Shown here one piece after another: positions 9,371-19,891 of a stretch of 64,000 nt of DNA (its first letter is position 1; each line of letters opens with the position of its first letter). A program made the translations under genes and the position numbers. The notes beneath the pieces were generated by a model that saw nothing but the letters and a program-made list of their open reading frames with translations, searched no databases and had not been told where the DNA came from. This stretch comes from a bacterium (GTDB lineage Bacteria; Desulfobacterota; Binatia; DP-6), in contig JAHCID010000005.1 in the NCBI GenBank assembly GCA_026129405.1, positions 270,412 through 334,411 of the forward strand, read 5' to 3'.

Positions 9371-10708
9371 CTACTTCGCGTGGCAGTTCGCGCACGCCTC
9401 GGCGCGGGCGCCGATGATGGGGGGATCGTTCGCCGGGTCGGCGTCCTGGTACAGCGCGGCCCGTCCCGCGGGGTCGGCCAGGCGCCGGTCGAGCGCGCTC
9501 TGGAACCTGTATGGAGCGGGGTTGCGGGCGGCGAGGGCTGCCGCCAGGCCGTACCACTGGGTCGCCTGCGCGACCTCGCCGCCCTTGGCGTAGATGTCGC
9601 CGAAGAGGATGAGCGCGCCGGCAGCGTTGTGCGGGGCGAGGCCGGCGTCGCCGCAGATCTCGGGTTGCGTCGCGATGCAGGTCGCGTTCGCCGGGTTGGC
9701 GAGGTAGGCGTCCATGCGCGCCAGGATGTCGGCGAACATCGGGTCGCTCGCCGGAACGGCCTGTGCCACCGGAATGTAGTCGAAGAAGTTGAAGATCTCG
9801 TTGATCGCCACGGCGTACTCCAGCTCGGCGAGGCCCTGGGCCTGCAGCGCGGGGTCGCCGGTGACGAAGCCGAGGCCGAACGTGGTCGCGGCGGCGAAGC
9901 CGGGTACGCGCGAGTCGCCCGCGTTGGTGGCGGGGTTCCAGAGCATCGGGACCGCGGCGCCGAAGGCGTCGGCCGCGGCGGCGAGATCGGCCGTCGCCTC
10001 CGGCGTGGCGTCGTGGTAGCCGTCGACGGCCTGCCCGAAGCGATAGAGGCGCATCATCGCGAGCAGGAAGCGCGAGCGACCGTCGCGCTTGTCGCGCTTC
10101 GCCGCCTTCGCCAGCAGGGCGAGGGCCTCGGCTTCGCGCGCGGCCTTCGCGGCGCCGGTGACGTTCTGGTGCAGCACGTCCCAGAACGCCGCCTCGCCGT
10201 CGGCCGCCGCCTTCGACGGCTGGCGGGTGAGCAGCGCGGTCGCGTCGTTGCGGCGGAAGTTGTGGAAGCGCGTGTGCAGGCGGGTGTCGCCGATGGTGAG
10301 CCAGGTGTGCACGTAGCCGACCGGGCCTGCCGGCGCGTCGAAAGCGACGCCGGAGAACTTCACCAGCAGCTTCTTGGGCGCGTAGACGACCTTGCGGATG
10401 GCGCCGTTGCCGCTCGGATCCTCCCAGACGAAGCCGCCCGCGGCGGTGCGCCAGCCCTCGCAGGCGAGCGCGACGTCGAGGTGCACCTTCACGAGCTTCG
10501 TCGCCTGCGGGTACGACGACAGCGAGAGGCGCGACGTCTCTGGGCAGAGCGGCGACGTCGGCGCCGCGAGCCCGCGGTCCTTGCCGACGCGGATCATGCC
10601 CTTGCCGTTCTTGAAGGTCGCGACCTTGCCGGTGTTGAGGACCGTGAGCGCATGGACGGGCGGCGCCCAGACGAGAGCGAGGGCGAGCAGGGCGAGACGG
10701 ACGGGCAT
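9371..10708 (-). CDS. large secreted protein with a C-terminal CxxCH
   Basis: 445 aa. The ATG at 10708 has GGGAGG about 9 bases upstream. Residues 1-20 are a signal peptide ending VHALT. The N-terminal ~150 residues are beta-rich ([14 protein letters not shown]); residues ~170-430 are helical and resemble a TPR-like scaffold ([41 protein letters not shown]). The final residues are ACANCHAK, a heme c attachment motif at the very end of the chain. No axial Met/His pattern of a classical cytochrome c domain is evident. It is probably periplasmic. The role is unknown; the heme could be a docking or redox tag. Confidence 0.65.
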   Translation of the reverse strand: MPVRLALLALALVWAPPVHALTVLNTGKVATFKNGKGMIRVGKDRGLAAPTSPLCPETSRLSLSSYPQATKLVKVHLDVALACEGWRTAAGGFVWEDPSGNGAIRKVVYAPKKLLVKFSGVAFDAPAGPVGYVHTWLTIGDTRLHTRFHNFRRNDATALLTRQPSKAAADGEAAFWDVLHQNVTGAAKAAREAEALALLAKAAKRDKRDGRSRFLLAMMRLYRFGQAVDGYHDATPEATADLAAAADAFGAAVPMLWNPATNAGDSRVPGFAAATTFGLGFVTGDPALQAQGLAELEYAVAINEIFNFFDYIPVAQAVPASDPMFADILARMDAYLANPANATCIATQPEICGDAGLAPHNAAGALILFGDIYAKGGEVAQATQWYGLAAALAARNPAPYRFQSALDRRLADPAGRAALYQDADPANDPPIIGARAEACANCHAK

Positions 10709-10742
10709 CGGCGGGACCTCCCGGGTCGACGTGGGCGCGCGG

Positions 10743-10772
10743 ACGCTATCCGTGGCGCCTCCGGGGTGTCAA
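10743..10772 (-). promoter_or_regulatory. candidate promoter of the C-terminal CxxCH protein gene
   Basis: On the minus strand a perfect TTGACA (10772-10767) is followed after 18 bases by TAGCGT (10748-10743). The predicted leader of ~28 bases includes the gene's GGAGG. Confidence 0.45.
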
Positions 10773-10850
10773 TGAATCCGTCGTCCCGATCGCCGCGGGC
10801 CGTTAGGCGAGCGACGTGCGGCGCGAGCGTCCGCGGGCGGCCGCCGCGCG

Positions 10851-10878
10851 TTGAGCGACGGGTCCGCCCTGCTATGAT
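10851..10878 (+). promoter_or_regulatory. candidate promoter of uvrB with very short leader
   Basis: TTGAGC (10851-10856), 16-base spacer, TATGAT (10873-10878). The ATG of uvrB is 11 bases after the -10, so the expected transcript start leaves only ~4-5 leader bases and no room for a Shine-Dalgarno. Confidence 0.5.
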
Positions 10879-10889
10879 CCGCCTCCGCC

Positions 10890-12917
10890 ATGCGCCGGGA
10901 AGGGACGTTCCAGCTCCGTGCCGACTTCGCGCCGCAGGGCGATCAGCCGCAGGCGATCGCGCAGCTCGCCGCGGGCGTTCGGGCCGGCGAGCCGCATCAG
11001 GTCCTGCTCGGCGTGACCGGCAGCGGCAAGACGTTCACGGTCTCGCAGGTGGTCGCCGCGGTCAACCGGCCGACGCTGGTGATCGCGCCGAACAAGACGC
11101 TGGCGGCGCAGCTCTTCCACGAGTTCCGCACCTTCTTCCCCGAGAACGCGGTGCGCTACTTCGTGAGCTATTACGACTACTACCAGCCCGAGGCGTACGT
11201 GCCCTCGACGGACACCTACATCGCCAAGGACTCGTCCATCAACGACGAGATCGACAAGATGCGCCACGCCGCCACGAAGGCGCTGCTCGAGCGCAACGAC
11301 GTGCTGGTGGTCGCGAGCGTCTCGTGCATCTACGGCCTCGGCTCGCCGGCGTCGTACTTCGACATGCTCGTGGTGGTGGAGCGCGACGACGTCATCGAGC
11401 GCGACGCTCTGCTGCGCAAGCTGGTCGACATGCAGTACCAGCGCAACGACTACGACTTCCACCGCGGCACGTTCCGCGTGCGCGGGGACGTGGTCGAGAT
11501 CTATCCGTCGTACGAAGAGGGCCGGGCGGTGCGCGTCGAGCTGTTCGGCGACCAGGTCGAGGCGATCGCCGAGATCGATCCGCTGCGCGGCACGGTGCAG
11601 CGCCGGCTCGAGCGCATCGCCATCTATCCGGCCAGCCACTACGTCGCGACCGCGCCCACCCTGAAGCGCGCGGTCGACTCGATCCGCGTCGAGCTGAAGG
11701 AGCGGCTCGCCGAGCTGCGCGACGCGAACAAGCTGCTCGAGGCGCAGCGGCTCGAGCAGCGCACGCTCTACGACCTCGAGCTGCTCGCGGAGATGGGCTT
11801 CTGCCCCGGCATCGAGAACTACTCGCGCCATCTCGACGGGCGCCAGCCCGGCGAGCCGCCCTACACGCTGCTCGACTACTTCCCGAAGGACTTCCTCCTC
11901 GTCATCGACGAGAGCCACGTCACCGTGTCGCAGATCGGCGCGATGTACCGCGGCGACCGCTCGCGCAAGACGACGCTCGTCGACTTCGGCTTCCGGCTGC
12001 CGTCGGCGCTCGACAACCGGCCGCTCGACTTCGAGGAGTTCCGCGCCCGCGTCGGGCAGTCGCTGTACGTGTCGGCCACCCCCGGCGACTGGGAGGTGCG
12101 CCTGGCGCACGGACACGTCGTCGAGCAGCTCATCCGGCCGACCGGCCTCGTCGACCCGGAGGTCGTCGTGCGGCCCGCCCGCCATCAGGTCGACGACCTG
12201 GTCGAGGAGATCCGCCAGCGCGTCGCCGCCGAGGAGCGGGTGCTGGTGACCACGCTCACCAAGAAGATGGCCGAGGATCTGACCGACTACTTCCAGGACA
12301 TCGGCATCCGCGTGCGCTACATCCACGCCGACATCGACACCATCGAGCGCACCGAGATCATCCGCGACCTGCGCAAGGGGCTGTTCGACGTCCTCGTCGG
12401 CATCAACCTGCTGCGCGAGGGCCTCGACCTGCCGGAGGTGTCGCTGGTCGCGATCCTCGACGCCGACAAGGAAGGCTACCTGCGCTCGGAGCGCTCGCTC
12501 ATCCAGACGATCGGCCGCGCGGCGCGCAACGCCAACGGCCGCGTGCTGATGTACGCCGACACGGTGACGGACTCGATGCGCAAGGCGCTCGACGAGACCG
12601 CCCGCCGCCGTACCGTGCAGATGGAGTACAACCGGACGCACGGGATCACGCCGACCACGATCAAGAAGAAGATCGCCGAAGGCCTCGTGGTCGCGTGCGA
12701 GGGCGACTACCTGACCGTGCCGCTCGCTGCCGACGCCGCGGCGAACCTGCCGGTCGATCCGGCGGAGCTGGCCCGCACCGTACAGAAGCTGCGCGGCGAG
12801 ATGCGCGAGGCGGCGCGCCAGCTCGAGTTCGAGCGCGCGGCGGTGCTGCGCGACGAGATCCGCGTCCTCGAGGAGCGGCTGCTCGGCGTCGCGCCCGAGG
12901 CAGAGCCCGCGTCGTGA
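10890..12917 (+). CDS. uvrB: excinuclease ABC subunit B
   Basis: 675 aa, the usual length. UvrB is the damage-verifying helicase-like subunit of nucleotide excision repair; it is loaded by UvrA and recruits UvrC. Walker A GVTGSGKT is at residues 41-48, the beta-hairpin [14 protein letters not shown] that clamps DNA is at ~93-106, DESH is near 340, helicase motifs V/VI ([13 protein letters not shown] and QTIGRAARN) are near 505-550, and the C-terminal UVR domain that binds UvrC is at ~630-665 ([13 protein letters not shown]). The next gene, uvrC, starts inside its stop codon (GTGA), so the two are translated together. No uvrA is in the window. Confidence 0.98.
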   Translation: MRREGTFQLRADFAPQGDQPQAIAQLAAGVRAGEPHQVLLGVTGSGKTFTVSQVVAAVNRPTLVIAPNKTLAAQLFHEFRTFFPENAVRYFVSYYDYYQPEAYVPSTDTYIAKDSSINDEIDKMRHAATKALLERNDVLVVASVSCIYGLGSPASYFDMLVVVERDDVIERDALLRKLVDMQYQRNDYDFHRGTFRVRGDVVEIYPSYEEGRAVRVELFGDQVEAIAEIDPLRGTVQRRLERIAIYPASHYVATAPTLKRAVDSIRVELKERLAELRDANKLLEAQRLEQRTLYDLELLAEMGFCPGIENYSRHLDGRQPGEPPYTLLDYFPKDFLLVIDESHVTVSQIGAMYRGDRSRKTTLVDFGFRLPSALDNRPLDFEEFRARVGQSLYVSATPGDWEVRLAHGHVVEQLIRPTGLVDPEVVVRPARHQVDDLVEEIRQRVAAEERVLVTTLTKKMAEDLTDYFQDIGIRVRYIHADIDTIERTEIIRDLRKGLFDVLVGINLLREGLDLPEVSLVAILDADKEGYLRSERSLIQTIGRAARNANGRVLMYADTVTDSMRKALDETARRRTVQMEYNRTHGITPTTIKKKIAEGLVVACEGDYLTVPLAADAAANLPVDPAELARTVQKLRGEMREAARQLEFERAAVLRDEIRVLEERLLGVAPEAEPAS

Positions 12918-14794
12918 CGGTCGACGACGCGAGCGCGCCGCCGGCGGCGGAGCGGCCCGCGCCGTCGCTCGAGGACCGCCTCGCGTCGGTGCCCGCGGCG
13001 CCGGGCGTGTACCTGCTGAAGGACACCGGCGGCAAGGTGATCTACGTCGGCAAGGCGGTGAACCTGCGCAGCCGCGTGCGCACCTACCTGCGCGGCGGCG
13101 ACGAGCGCAGCCAGGTGCGCTTCCTCGTCGGCAAGCTCGCCGACTTCGACACCCTCGTCACGGCGTCCGAGAAGGAAGCGCTGATCCTCGAGAACAACCT
13201 CATCAAGCAGTACAAGCCGCGCTACAACATCCGGCTGAAGGACGACAAGAGCTACGTCAGCGTCAAGGTCACGATCGCCGAGGCGTGGCCGCGCGTCCTC
13301 GTCACCCGGCGGATCGTGAAGGACGGCAGCCGCTACTTCGGCCCGTTCCACAGCGCGTCGGCGGTGCGCGAGACGCTCGACGCCATCCGCAAGATCTTCC
13401 CGCTGCGCACGTGCAGCGACCCGGTCTTCAAGAACCGCAGCCGCCCGTGCATCGAGTACGACATCAAGCGCTGCCTGGCGCCGTGCGTGCTGCCGGTCGA
13501 CCGTGCCGCCTACGGCGAGCATCTGCGCGAGGCGATGCTGCTGCTCGAGGGGCGCAGCCGCGAGGTGGGGGCGAACCTGCGCGCACGCATGGCCGCCGCC
13601 GCCGAGGCCGAGCGCTTCGAGGAGGCGGCGCGCCTGCGCGACCAGCTGCGCGCCATCGACAAGACGCAGGAGCGCCAGCAGGTCGTCGCGCACTGGGGCG
13701 TCGATCAGGACGTGTTCGGGCTCTACCGCGAGGGGGGCGCCATCGAGGTGCAGGTGCTCTTCGTGCGCGACGGCAAGCTGGTCTCGAACCAGGCCTACGC
13801 CTTCGACGACTGGGAGCAGAGCGACGCCGAGGTGCTGGAGGCCGTGCTGACGCAGTTCTACCAGGCGACGGCGCGCGACGTGCCGGACGAGATCCTGCTG
13901 CCCGTCGCGGTCTCCGACGCCGCCGTGCGCGCCGAGTATCTCGGCGAGAAGCGGGGACGCAAGGTCGTGATCCTCGTGCCCCAGCGTGGCGACAAGCTGC
14001 GGCTCGTCGAGATGGCGCAGGCGAACGCGCGCCAGGGCTTCGTCTCACGGCGCGCGGCCGTCGACGAAGGCGGGCGGCAGGTGGGCGAGCTGCAACGCCG
14101 GCTCCATCTGCGCCGGGCGCCGGAGCGCATCGAATGCGTCGACATCGCGACCTTCCAGGGCGGCGAGACCGTGGGCGCGGTGGTGGCGTTCGCCGGCGGA
14201 CGGCCGGACAAGGACGGCTACCGGCGCTTTCGCATTCGCACCGTGGAGGGTACGGACGACTTCGCGTCGATGCGCGAGGTGCTGGAGCGACGTTTTCGCG
14301 CCGGCCCGCGCCGGCGCGAGCCGCCGGACCTGCTCGTCATCGACGGCGGCCTCGGGCAGCTCGCGGCGGCGCAGGCGGCGCTGGCCGAGGTCGGGCTGTC
14401 CGAGCTGGCGGTCGTCGGGCTCGCGAAGGAGCGCGTCGCGCGCGACCCGCTGGCCCGCGAGGTCCAGACGCGGCCGGAGCGCATCTTTCTCCCGGGACGG
14501 AAGAACCCGGTGATCCTGCGCCAGAACTCGACGGCCCTGTTCCTGCTCCAGCGCGTGCGCGACGAGGCCCACCGCTTCGCCAACACCTACCACCGCGCGT
14601 TGCGGCGGCGGGCGCGGCTCACGTCGCGGCTCGACGCCGTCACCGGGGTGGGGCCGCAGCGGCGTCGAGCGTTGCTGCGCGCGCTCGGCAGCATCGCGCG
14701 CGTGCGGACGGCGTCGATCGAGGAGCTGTGCACGGTGTCGGGAATCACGCCGGCGATCGCCGCGCGCATCAAGGAGCAGCTCGGGCAGGGCTGA
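12914..14794 (+). CDS. uvrC: excinuclease ABC subunit C
   Basis: 626 aa from the GTG at 12914, overlapping the uvrB stop by four bases. Residues ~28-110 are the GIY-YIG nuclease domain ([17 protein letters not shown]) that makes the 3' incision. A UVR motif near residue 230 ([14 protein letters not shown]) pairs with the UvrB C-terminus. The RNase H-like domain for the 5' incision contains [15 protein letters not shown] and [11 protein letters not shown], and a tandem helix-hairpin-helix ends the protein ([28 protein letters not shown]). Complete and of normal length. The short acidic leader before residue 25 is variable in the family. Confidence 0.97.
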   Translation: MTVDDASAPPAAERPAPSLEDRLASVPAAPGVYLLKDTGGKVIYVGKAVNLRSRVRTYLRGGDERSQVRFLVGKLADFDTLVTASEKEALILENNLIKQYKPRYNIRLKDDKSYVSVKVTIAEAWPRVLVTRRIVKDGSRYFGPFHSASAVRETLDAIRKIFPLRTCSDPVFKNRSRPCIEYDIKRCLAPCVLPVDRAAYGEHLREAMLLLEGRSREVGANLRARMAAAAEAERFEEAARLRDQLRAIDKTQERQQVVAHWGVDQDVFGLYREGGAIEVQVLFVRDGKLVSNQAYAFDDWEQSDAEVLEAVLTQFYQATARDVPDEILLPVAVSDAAVRAEYLGEKRGRKVVILVPQRGDKLRLVEMAQANARQGFVSRRAAVDEGGRQVGELQRRLHLRRAPERIECVDIATFQGGETVGAVVAFAGGRPDKDGYRRFRIRTVEGTDDFASMREVLERRFRAGPRRREPPDLLVIDGGLGQLAAAQAALAEVGLSELAVVGLAKERVARDPLAREVQTRPERIFLPGRKNPVILRQNSTALFLLQRVRDEAHRFANTYHRALRRRARLTSRLDAVTGVGPQRRRALLRALGSIARVRTASIEELCTVSGITPAIAARIKEQLGQG

Positions 14795-14805
14795 CGCGGG
14801 GCCTG

Positions 14806-14826
14806 CCGGGGCTCCGCCCACCCCGG
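14806..14826 (+). terminator. GC hairpin after uvrC
   Basis: CCGGGG (14806-14811) and CCCCGG (14821-14826) with a 9-base loop lie between the uvrC stop and the comEC ribosome binding site. There is no U-tract, so any termination would be partial. Confidence 0.3.
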
Positions 14827-14848
14827 TCGGCGAAGGAGCAGCGGCACG

Positions 14849-17263
14849 GTGGACGTGCGCGGGGCGGTGTACTGCATGGCGGTCGGGGTGGTGGGGGCGC
14901 AGCTGATGCCGCCCGCACCGGCGTGGCTCGCCGCGGTCACCGGGCTGGCGGCCGGCGGCGCGCTGGGCCTCGGGTGGATGGGACGCAGCGGCGACCGGGC
15001 CCTCGGTGGGGCCGGCCGCGCGCTGCTCGGGGTCGCGCTCACGACGGCGGCCGGAGCGGTCGCGGCATGGCGGCTGGCGGCAGTGCTCGCCCCCGTTCTG
15101 CCGCCCGACCACGTCGCCGCCGGGACGCTGCCGCGGGGCGCGACGATCGCCGGCCGCGTCGCGGCGCTGCCCGTGGCGCGCGGTACGCGCACCTTCATCG
15201 TGGTCGACGTCGAGGAGGAAGGCGGCGTCCCGGCGCGCGGCCGTGTGCGGCTGGCGGTGCGGGGCCGGCCGTCGAAGGTGCGCTCCGGCGACACCGTGCG
15301 CGTCACCACCACGCTGCGACGGCCGCGCGGCTTCGCGAACCCCGGCGGCTTCGACGTCGCCGGTCATCTCGCGCGCCGCGGCGTCCACGTCATCGCGGCG
15401 GCGTGGGAGCCGGCGCTGGTCGTGCGCCGGAGTCGGCCGCCGCGGAGCCCGGGCGACCGCCTCGAGCGCTGGCGCGGCCGACTCGTGCGTGCCATCGCGC
15501 GCGCCGTTCCGGGCGCCGAGGGCGCCGTGCTGCGCGCGCTCGTGATCGGCGACCAGAGCGCGATCCCAGCGGCGCTGCGCGACGCGTTCGCGCGTGCGGG
15601 CGTGGTGCACGTCCTGTCGGTGTCCGGGCTGCACGTGGCGCTCGTGGGCGGGGCGAGCTGGGTGCTGCTGCGCTGGCTGCTCGCGCGCAGCACCTGGCTC
15701 CTCCTGCGCGTCGACGTGCGCGCGCTCGCCGCCGTCGCGAGCCTCGGGCCCGTGACGGGATACGCGGCGCTCGCCGGTCTCGAGTCGGCGACGGTGCGCT
15801 CGGCGCTCATGGCCGCGGCCGGGGTGGCGGCGCTGCTCGCGGGCCGGCGGCTCGGGCCGCTGCGCGCGCTCGCGCTCGCCGCGATCGCGCTCGGACTCGC
15901 GGTCCCGGGGTCGCCGCGCGAGATCGCCTTCCAGCTGTCGTTCGCCTCCGTCCTCGCGATCGCGCTCGCGACCACGCGCTGGAGCGGCAGCGGCGACGGC
16001 TGGCGCGCGCGCATCCGCGCCGGTCTCGTGGTGTCGGCGGCGGCCCTCGTCGGGACGGCGCCGCTGACCGCGCTCCACTTCGGGCAGGTCGCGCCGATGG
16101 CGCTGGCGGCGAATCCGCTCGTGGTCCCGCTCTGCGGCGGCCCCGTCGTCGGCCTCGGGCTCGTCGGCGCCGCGCTCGAGCCGGTGCTGCCCGCGGTCGC
16201 GGCCGCGGCCTGGCGCGTGGCCGGCGTCGCGCTCCGGCCGACGCTCGCCGTCGTCGAGACGCTGGCGGCCGTGCCCGGCGCGGCGGTCGGCGTGCCCGCG
16301 CCGAGCCCGGCGGCGCTCACGACGCTGGCGGTGCTGCTCGGGGCGCTGGTCGCGCCGCCGGGGTGCGGGCGCCGCGCGGCGCTCGCGGTCGCCGCGGCGT
16401 TGCTCGTCGCGCTCGCCGCGCATGACGTGCGGGCGCGCTGGGCGCCGGAGCGGCTGCGCCTGACGATCCTCGACGTCGGGCAGGGCGACGCCGCGGTCGC
16501 GGAGCTACCGAACGGCCGCGTCCTCGTGGTCGACGCGGGCGGCTTTCCCGGCGGCGACTTCGACCCCGGCGCGGCCATCGTCGCGCCGTTCCTGCGCACG
16601 CGCTCGATCGCGCGCATCGACGCTCTCGTCATGACCCACGCCCATCCCGATCACTTCGGCGGGCTCGCCGCGCTGCTGGCGTCGCCAGGCGCCGCGGAGC
16701 TGTGGTGGAGCGGGCACGCCGGGCGCGGCGTCGCCTGGGCGGCCCTCGAGACGGCGATCGCGCGCAGCGGGGTGCGGCTGCGTCGCCTGCGCGCCGGCCG
16801 GCCGCTGCCCGCCTTGGCCGGTCACGGCCGGGTGCTGCATCCGCCTGCGGGCTGGCCCGGGGGGCGCGCGAACGACGACTCGGTCGTCCTGCGGCTGCGC
16901 CTCGGGCGCGTCGCCTTCCTCCTGACCGGCGACGTGGAGGCACGCGCCGAGCGGGCGATGCTCGCCCGCGGGGCGCGGCTCCGCGCCGACGTCGTCAAGG
17001 TGCCGCACCACGGCAGCCGCACGTCGAGCACGCCGGGGCTGGTGGCGGCGACCGGCGCTGCGGTCGCCGTGATCCCGGTGGGTGCCGAGAACCGCTACGG
17101 GCACCCGGCGCCGGACGTGACGGCGCGCTGGCGCGCCGCCGGGGCATGCGTGCTGCGCACCGACGCGTGCGGCGCGGTCACGCTCGAGACCGACGGCCGC
17201 TCGCTGGCCGTGACGTCGGTCCGCGGCTGCGGCTGTCCCGAGGTCAGTACGCCCCGGCCGTGA
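14849..17263 (+). CDS. comEC: ComEC/Rec2-type DNA uptake channel
   Basis: 804 aa from the GTG at 14849, with AAGGAG about 10 bases upstream. Order: N-terminal helices and an OB-like DUF4131 region (to ~200), the Competence domain with many membrane spans (~215-525; it includes VVHVLSVSGLHVALVGG, a family hallmark), then a C-terminal metallo-beta-lactamase domain (from ~535, with LDVGQGDAAVAEL and the metal motif MTHAHPDHFGGL near 594, later VKVPHHGSR). ComEC carries single-stranded DNA across the inner membrane during transformation. No other competence gene is adjacent. The last 20 bases overlap the convergent response-regulator gene. Confidence 0.93.
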   Translation: MDVRGAVYCMAVGVVGAQLMPPAPAWLAAVTGLAAGGALGLGWMGRSGDRALGGAGRALLGVALTTAAGAVAAWRLAAVLAPVLPPDHVAAGTLPRGATIAGRVAALPVARGTRTFIVVDVEEEGGVPARGRVRLAVRGRPSKVRSGDTVRVTTTLRRPRGFANPGGFDVAGHLARRGVHVIAAAWEPALVVRRSRPPRSPGDRLERWRGRLVRAIARAVPGAEGAVLRALVIGDQSAIPAALRDAFARAGVVHVLSVSGLHVALVGGASWVLLRWLLARSTWLLLRVDVRALAAVASLGPVTGYAALAGLESATVRSALMAAAGVAALLAGRRLGPLRALALAAIALGLAVPGSPREIAFQLSFASVLAIALATTRWSGSGDGWRARIRAGLVVSAAALVGTAPLTALHFGQVAPMALAANPLVVPLCGGPVVGLGLVGAALEPVLPAVAAAAWRVAGVALRPTLAVVETLAAVPGAAVGVPAPSPAALTTLAVLLGALVAPPGCGRRAALAVAAALLVALAAHDVRARWAPERLRLTILDVGQGDAAVAELPNGRVLVVDAGGFPGGDFDPGAAIVAPFLRTRSIARIDALVMTHAHPDHFGGLAALLASPGAAELWWSGHAGRGVAWAALETAIARSGVRLRRLRAGRPLPALAGHGRVLHPPAGWPGGRANDDSVVLRLRLGRVAFLLTGDVEARAERAMLARGARLRADVVKVPHHGSRTSSTPGLVAATGAAVAVIPVGAENRYGHPAPDVTARWRAAGACVLRTDACGAVTLETDGRSLAVTSVRGCGCPEVSTPRP

Positions 17264-17921
17264 GGTTGTGCTTCAGCGCATACATCACGAGCCCGACGCG
17301 GTCGCGCACGCCCAGCTTCTGGAAGATGTTCGTGAGGTGCGTCTTCACGGTGCGCTCGCTGATGGCGAGGGTGTTGCCGACCTCCTTGTTCTTGAAGCCG
17401 GAGGCGACGAGCTTCACGATCTCGAGCTCGCGCTCGGTGAGCCCGTTCTCGTGCCGCGTGCCGATGGGCTCGCTGTCGCCGCCCAGGTGGCTCAGCTCCT
17501 CGGCGAGTGCGCCGCTCATGCGCGGGTCCATCCAGACCTCACCGTGGCAGACGGTACGGATCGCCTGGATCAGCGTCTGGCGCGCGGAGTCCTTCAGGAT
17601 CACGCCCTTCGCCCCGAGGCGGAACGCGCGCACGTGCTCCTCCTTCTCGTCGGACGCGGTCAGCACCAGCACCTGCGTGTTCGGGCTGATCTTCAGCACC
17701 GCCGGGATCGCGTCGAGCCCGCTGCCCTGCGGCATGCGGATGTCGAGCAGGAGCAGGTCCGGCCGGCTCTGCCACACCAGCTCGACGATGTCCTCGGCGC
17801 TCTCGACGTCGGCGACGACCTCGAGATCCTCCTCGGTGGCGAGAATGGTCTTCAGTCCCTCGCGGAAGAGCGTGTGATCGTCGACGATCACGATGCGCCG
17901 CTTGCGTAGCCCGATGGTCAT
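17244..17921 (-). CDS. NarL/LuxR-family response regulator
   Basis: 225 aa from the ATG at 17921, overlapping the kinase stop (ATGA) and preceded by a purine-rich AAGGGGACAGG. The receiver has DD14-15, phospho-acceptor D60 (LLLLDIRMPQG), Thr in VLTAS and Lys in VILKD. The LuxR-type HTH (~155-215) contains LTERELEIVKLVASG and SERTVKTHLTNIFQKL. It is the cognate partner of the DegS/NarX-like kinase. DNA targets are unknown. The gene's 3' end overlaps comEC by 20 bases in convergent orientation. Confidence 0.95.
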   Translation of the reverse strand: MTIGLRKRRIVIVDDHTLFREGLKTILATEEDLEVVADVESAEDIVELVWQSRPDLLLLDIRMPQGSGLDAIPAVLKISPNTQVLVLTASDEKEEHVRAFRLGAKGVILKDSARQTLIQAIRTVCHGEVWMDPRMSGALAEELSHLGGDSEPIGTRHENGLTERELEIVKLVASGFKNKEVGNTLAISERTVKTHLTNIFQKLGVRDRVGLVMYALKHNLTAGAY

Positions 17922-19735
17922 ACCTGTCCCCTTGCGACAGCGGCGGGGCGCCCGCCGCTGCCGGTCACTGGAATGAAGAGTGAAACCTCCGCGCCGCGGC
18001 CCGGCTCGGTCCAGATGCGGAGCGAGCCCCCCAGGGCCGCGGTACGTTCGCGGATGGACCACGGCGCGCTCGCCGGGCGCAGGAAGCCGTCGGCGTCGAT
18101 GACGCCCGGCGCGCCCGGGAAGCCGCGGCCGTTGTCGCGGATGACGAGATAGACGTGCGACGGTCGTGCCGCCAGCTTCACCACCGCCTGCGTCGCCTGG
18201 CCGTGGCGGACGGCGTTGTGCAACGCCTCGCGCACGATCTGCGTCAGCTCGTACGCCGTCGAGGCCGGCAGTCCCGGATCGTGCTGCGGCCGCGCCATGT
18301 GCACCCGCAGGCGCTCACGGATGGCGAACTCGGCGGCGAGGCGGTCGAGGGTCGACCCGAGGTCGTCGGCGCGCCGGCTCGCGCTGCGCAGGACCGTCAG
18401 GTAGTGCCGCACCTCGCGGTAGCCGGCGTCGACGGCCTGATGCAGGTCTTCCAGCGACTTCGGCACCTTGCCGGGATCACGCTGGAGGAGATGCTTGGTC
18501 GCCTCGACGCGCAGGTCGATGCCGGCGAGCGCCTGGATGAAGCCGTCGTGGAGGTCGCGCGCGATGCGCGCCCGCTCCTCGAGCACGGCGACCTCCTCGG
18601 CCTTCTCCTGCAGGCGCACGGCTTCGAAGGCCGCTGCGGCCTGGCCGACGAGGACGAGGAGGAACTCGAGGTCGTCGCGCGTGAACTTTCGGCGCGAGCC
18701 GCGCGCCACGACGGCGCGCCCGCGCAGCTCGCGCTGGATCAGGATCGGCGCCATGAGCAGCGCCTGCGCGGGCATGGCCGGCAGGCCGGCGGGATCGTCG
18801 ACCGGCCGGCGCTGCATGACGCCGGTGCGGACGTCGTAGCAGAGCGCGGTCTCGCGGCCGGGGCGCAGCTCGTTGGCGAGGAAGCTCTCGGTGTCGGCGC
18901 AGAAGCCGGAGGGGAAGGGCTCGCGCTCGGTGATGCGGATCGAGTAGCGCAGGCGGCGGCCCTGACGCTTCGCGGTCCAGGTGAACCAGCGCCCGCTCTC
19001 GGGATCGCGCAGCACGAGTACGCCGTGGTCGGCCTCGAAGAACGTGAGCGTGCGGCGGCCGAGGCGCGCGAGGGCGAGGAAGGGCGTGCGGCTGCGGCGC
19101 AGCGGCATCGTGAGGTCGAGCAGGAAGCCGAGCTTCCGTTTCGACCGCCGCTCGTGCTCGCCGAGGTAGCCGAGGAGGTAGCCGACCGCGAGAAGGTAGA
19201 GCGGCCGCACCAGGTGCGCCCGGTGGAATACCAGATCGTCGTCGACGAAGCGTCCGGCGATCATGATCGTCGCCGGATAGAGGAGGGCCAGGAGGATGGT
19301 CACCGGGATCGCGGCCGCGAGGCCCCAGCGCACGCTGACGCTCGAGATGACGAAGACGTGCAGGAGGAAGAACGGGCTCGGCCCGCGCTCGGTGAACAGG
19401 GTGATCACCGAGACCCAGACGATGTCGGCGGCCGCCGACAAGTAGCCCATGCGCTCCTGGGCGACGTACTCGCCGCGCACCAGGAAGAACAGGACGAGGC
19501 TGAAGACCAGGTAGCCGCCAAGGACGAAGTAGGCCAGGTCGGGCCGGAACGACGGCTGCTTCGGGTCGACGACCACCACCGACAGCGCCACCAGCGCCAG
19601 CAGCACGCGGCAGAAGGCGATCACCTTCTCGGTGCGCGAGAACGCCTCGAGCGGCGTCGCGCGCCGCGGGCCGCGGGGGCGGGGGAGCGAGATATTCATG
19701 TCGGAGCTTGGGCGCTGCGGCGAAGAGCAACCCAT
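17918..19735 (-). CDS. membrane sensor histidine kinase, NarX/DegS type
   Basis: Up to 605 aa; the start is uncertain. ATG at 19735 is used, and an ATG at 19699 would remove 12 residues. Neither has a clear ribosome binding site. About six membrane spans fill residues ~35-190 (for example FVLGGYLVFSLVLFFLV and AIPVTILLALLYPATIMIAG). A GAF-like domain follows (~225-385), then HisKA_3 with phospho-His in ARIARDLHDGFIQ (~405), and HATPase with REALHNAVRHG and IRDNGRGFPG. The product should sense an envelope or cytoplasmic cue and phosphorylate the overlapping LuxR-type regulator. The signal is not evident. Confidence 0.92.
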   Translation of the reverse strand: MGCSSPQRPSSDMNISLPRPRGPRRATPLEAFSRTEKVIAFCRVLLALVALSVVVVDPKQPSFRPDLAYFVLGGYLVFSLVLFFLVRGEYVAQERMGYLSAAADIVWVSVITLFTERGPSPFFLLHVFVISSVSVRWGLAAAIPVTILLALLYPATIMIAGRFVDDDLVFHRAHLVRPLYLLAVGYLLGYLGEHERRSKRKLGFLLDLTMPLRRSRTPFLALARLGRRTLTFFEADHGVLVLRDPESGRWFTWTAKRQGRRLRYSIRITEREPFPSGFCADTESFLANELRPGRETALCYDVRTGVMQRRPVDDPAGLPAMPAQALLMAPILIQRELRGRAVVARGSRRKFTRDDLEFLLVLVGQAAAAFEAVRLQEKAEEVAVLEERARIARDLHDGFIQALAGIDLRVEATKHLLQRDPGKVPKSLEDLHQAVDAGYREVRHYLTVLRSASRRADDLGSTLDRLAAEFAIRERLRVHMARPQHDPGLPASTAYELTQIVREALHNAVRHGQATQAVVKLAARPSHVYLVIRDNGRGFPGAPGVIDADGFLRPASAPWSIRERTAALGGSLRIWTEPGRGAEVSLFIPVTGSGGRPAAVARGQV

Positions 19736-19855
19736 GTGCCACCGGACGGTGGTGTGGGCGCTGCATCGCTGCCACGCATTTCATGGCAGTGGTGCACGAA
19801 ACGGAAGCGGGGCAACGTCGTCTGACCAGTGGGCAGTCGCTCCGCCCGGCGCGCG

Positions 19856-19884
19856 TTGACTTCACGGAACCCGGTCCCTATCGT
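19856..19884 (+). promoter_or_regulatory. candidate promoter of the Fe-S carrier gene, leaderless geometry
   Basis: TTGACT (19856-19861), 17-base spacer, TATCGT (19879-19884). Only seven bases separate the -10 from the ATG at 19892, so transcription would begin at or next to the start codon. Confidence 0.45.
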
Positions 19885-19891
19885 CCAAAGC

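Noticed and set aside
10872-12641. 589-codon open frame on the minus strand opposite uvrB
   Set aside because: Antisense shadow of a strongly conserved gene; Arg/Val/Asp-rich composition and no recognisable domain.
9380-14794. Very long open frame on the plus strand running from the CxxCH gene through uvrB into uvrC
   Set aside because: Stop codons are rare in DNA this GC-rich. Only the last part (from the GTG at 12914) has protein-like composition and homology; the rest is out of frame with uvrB.
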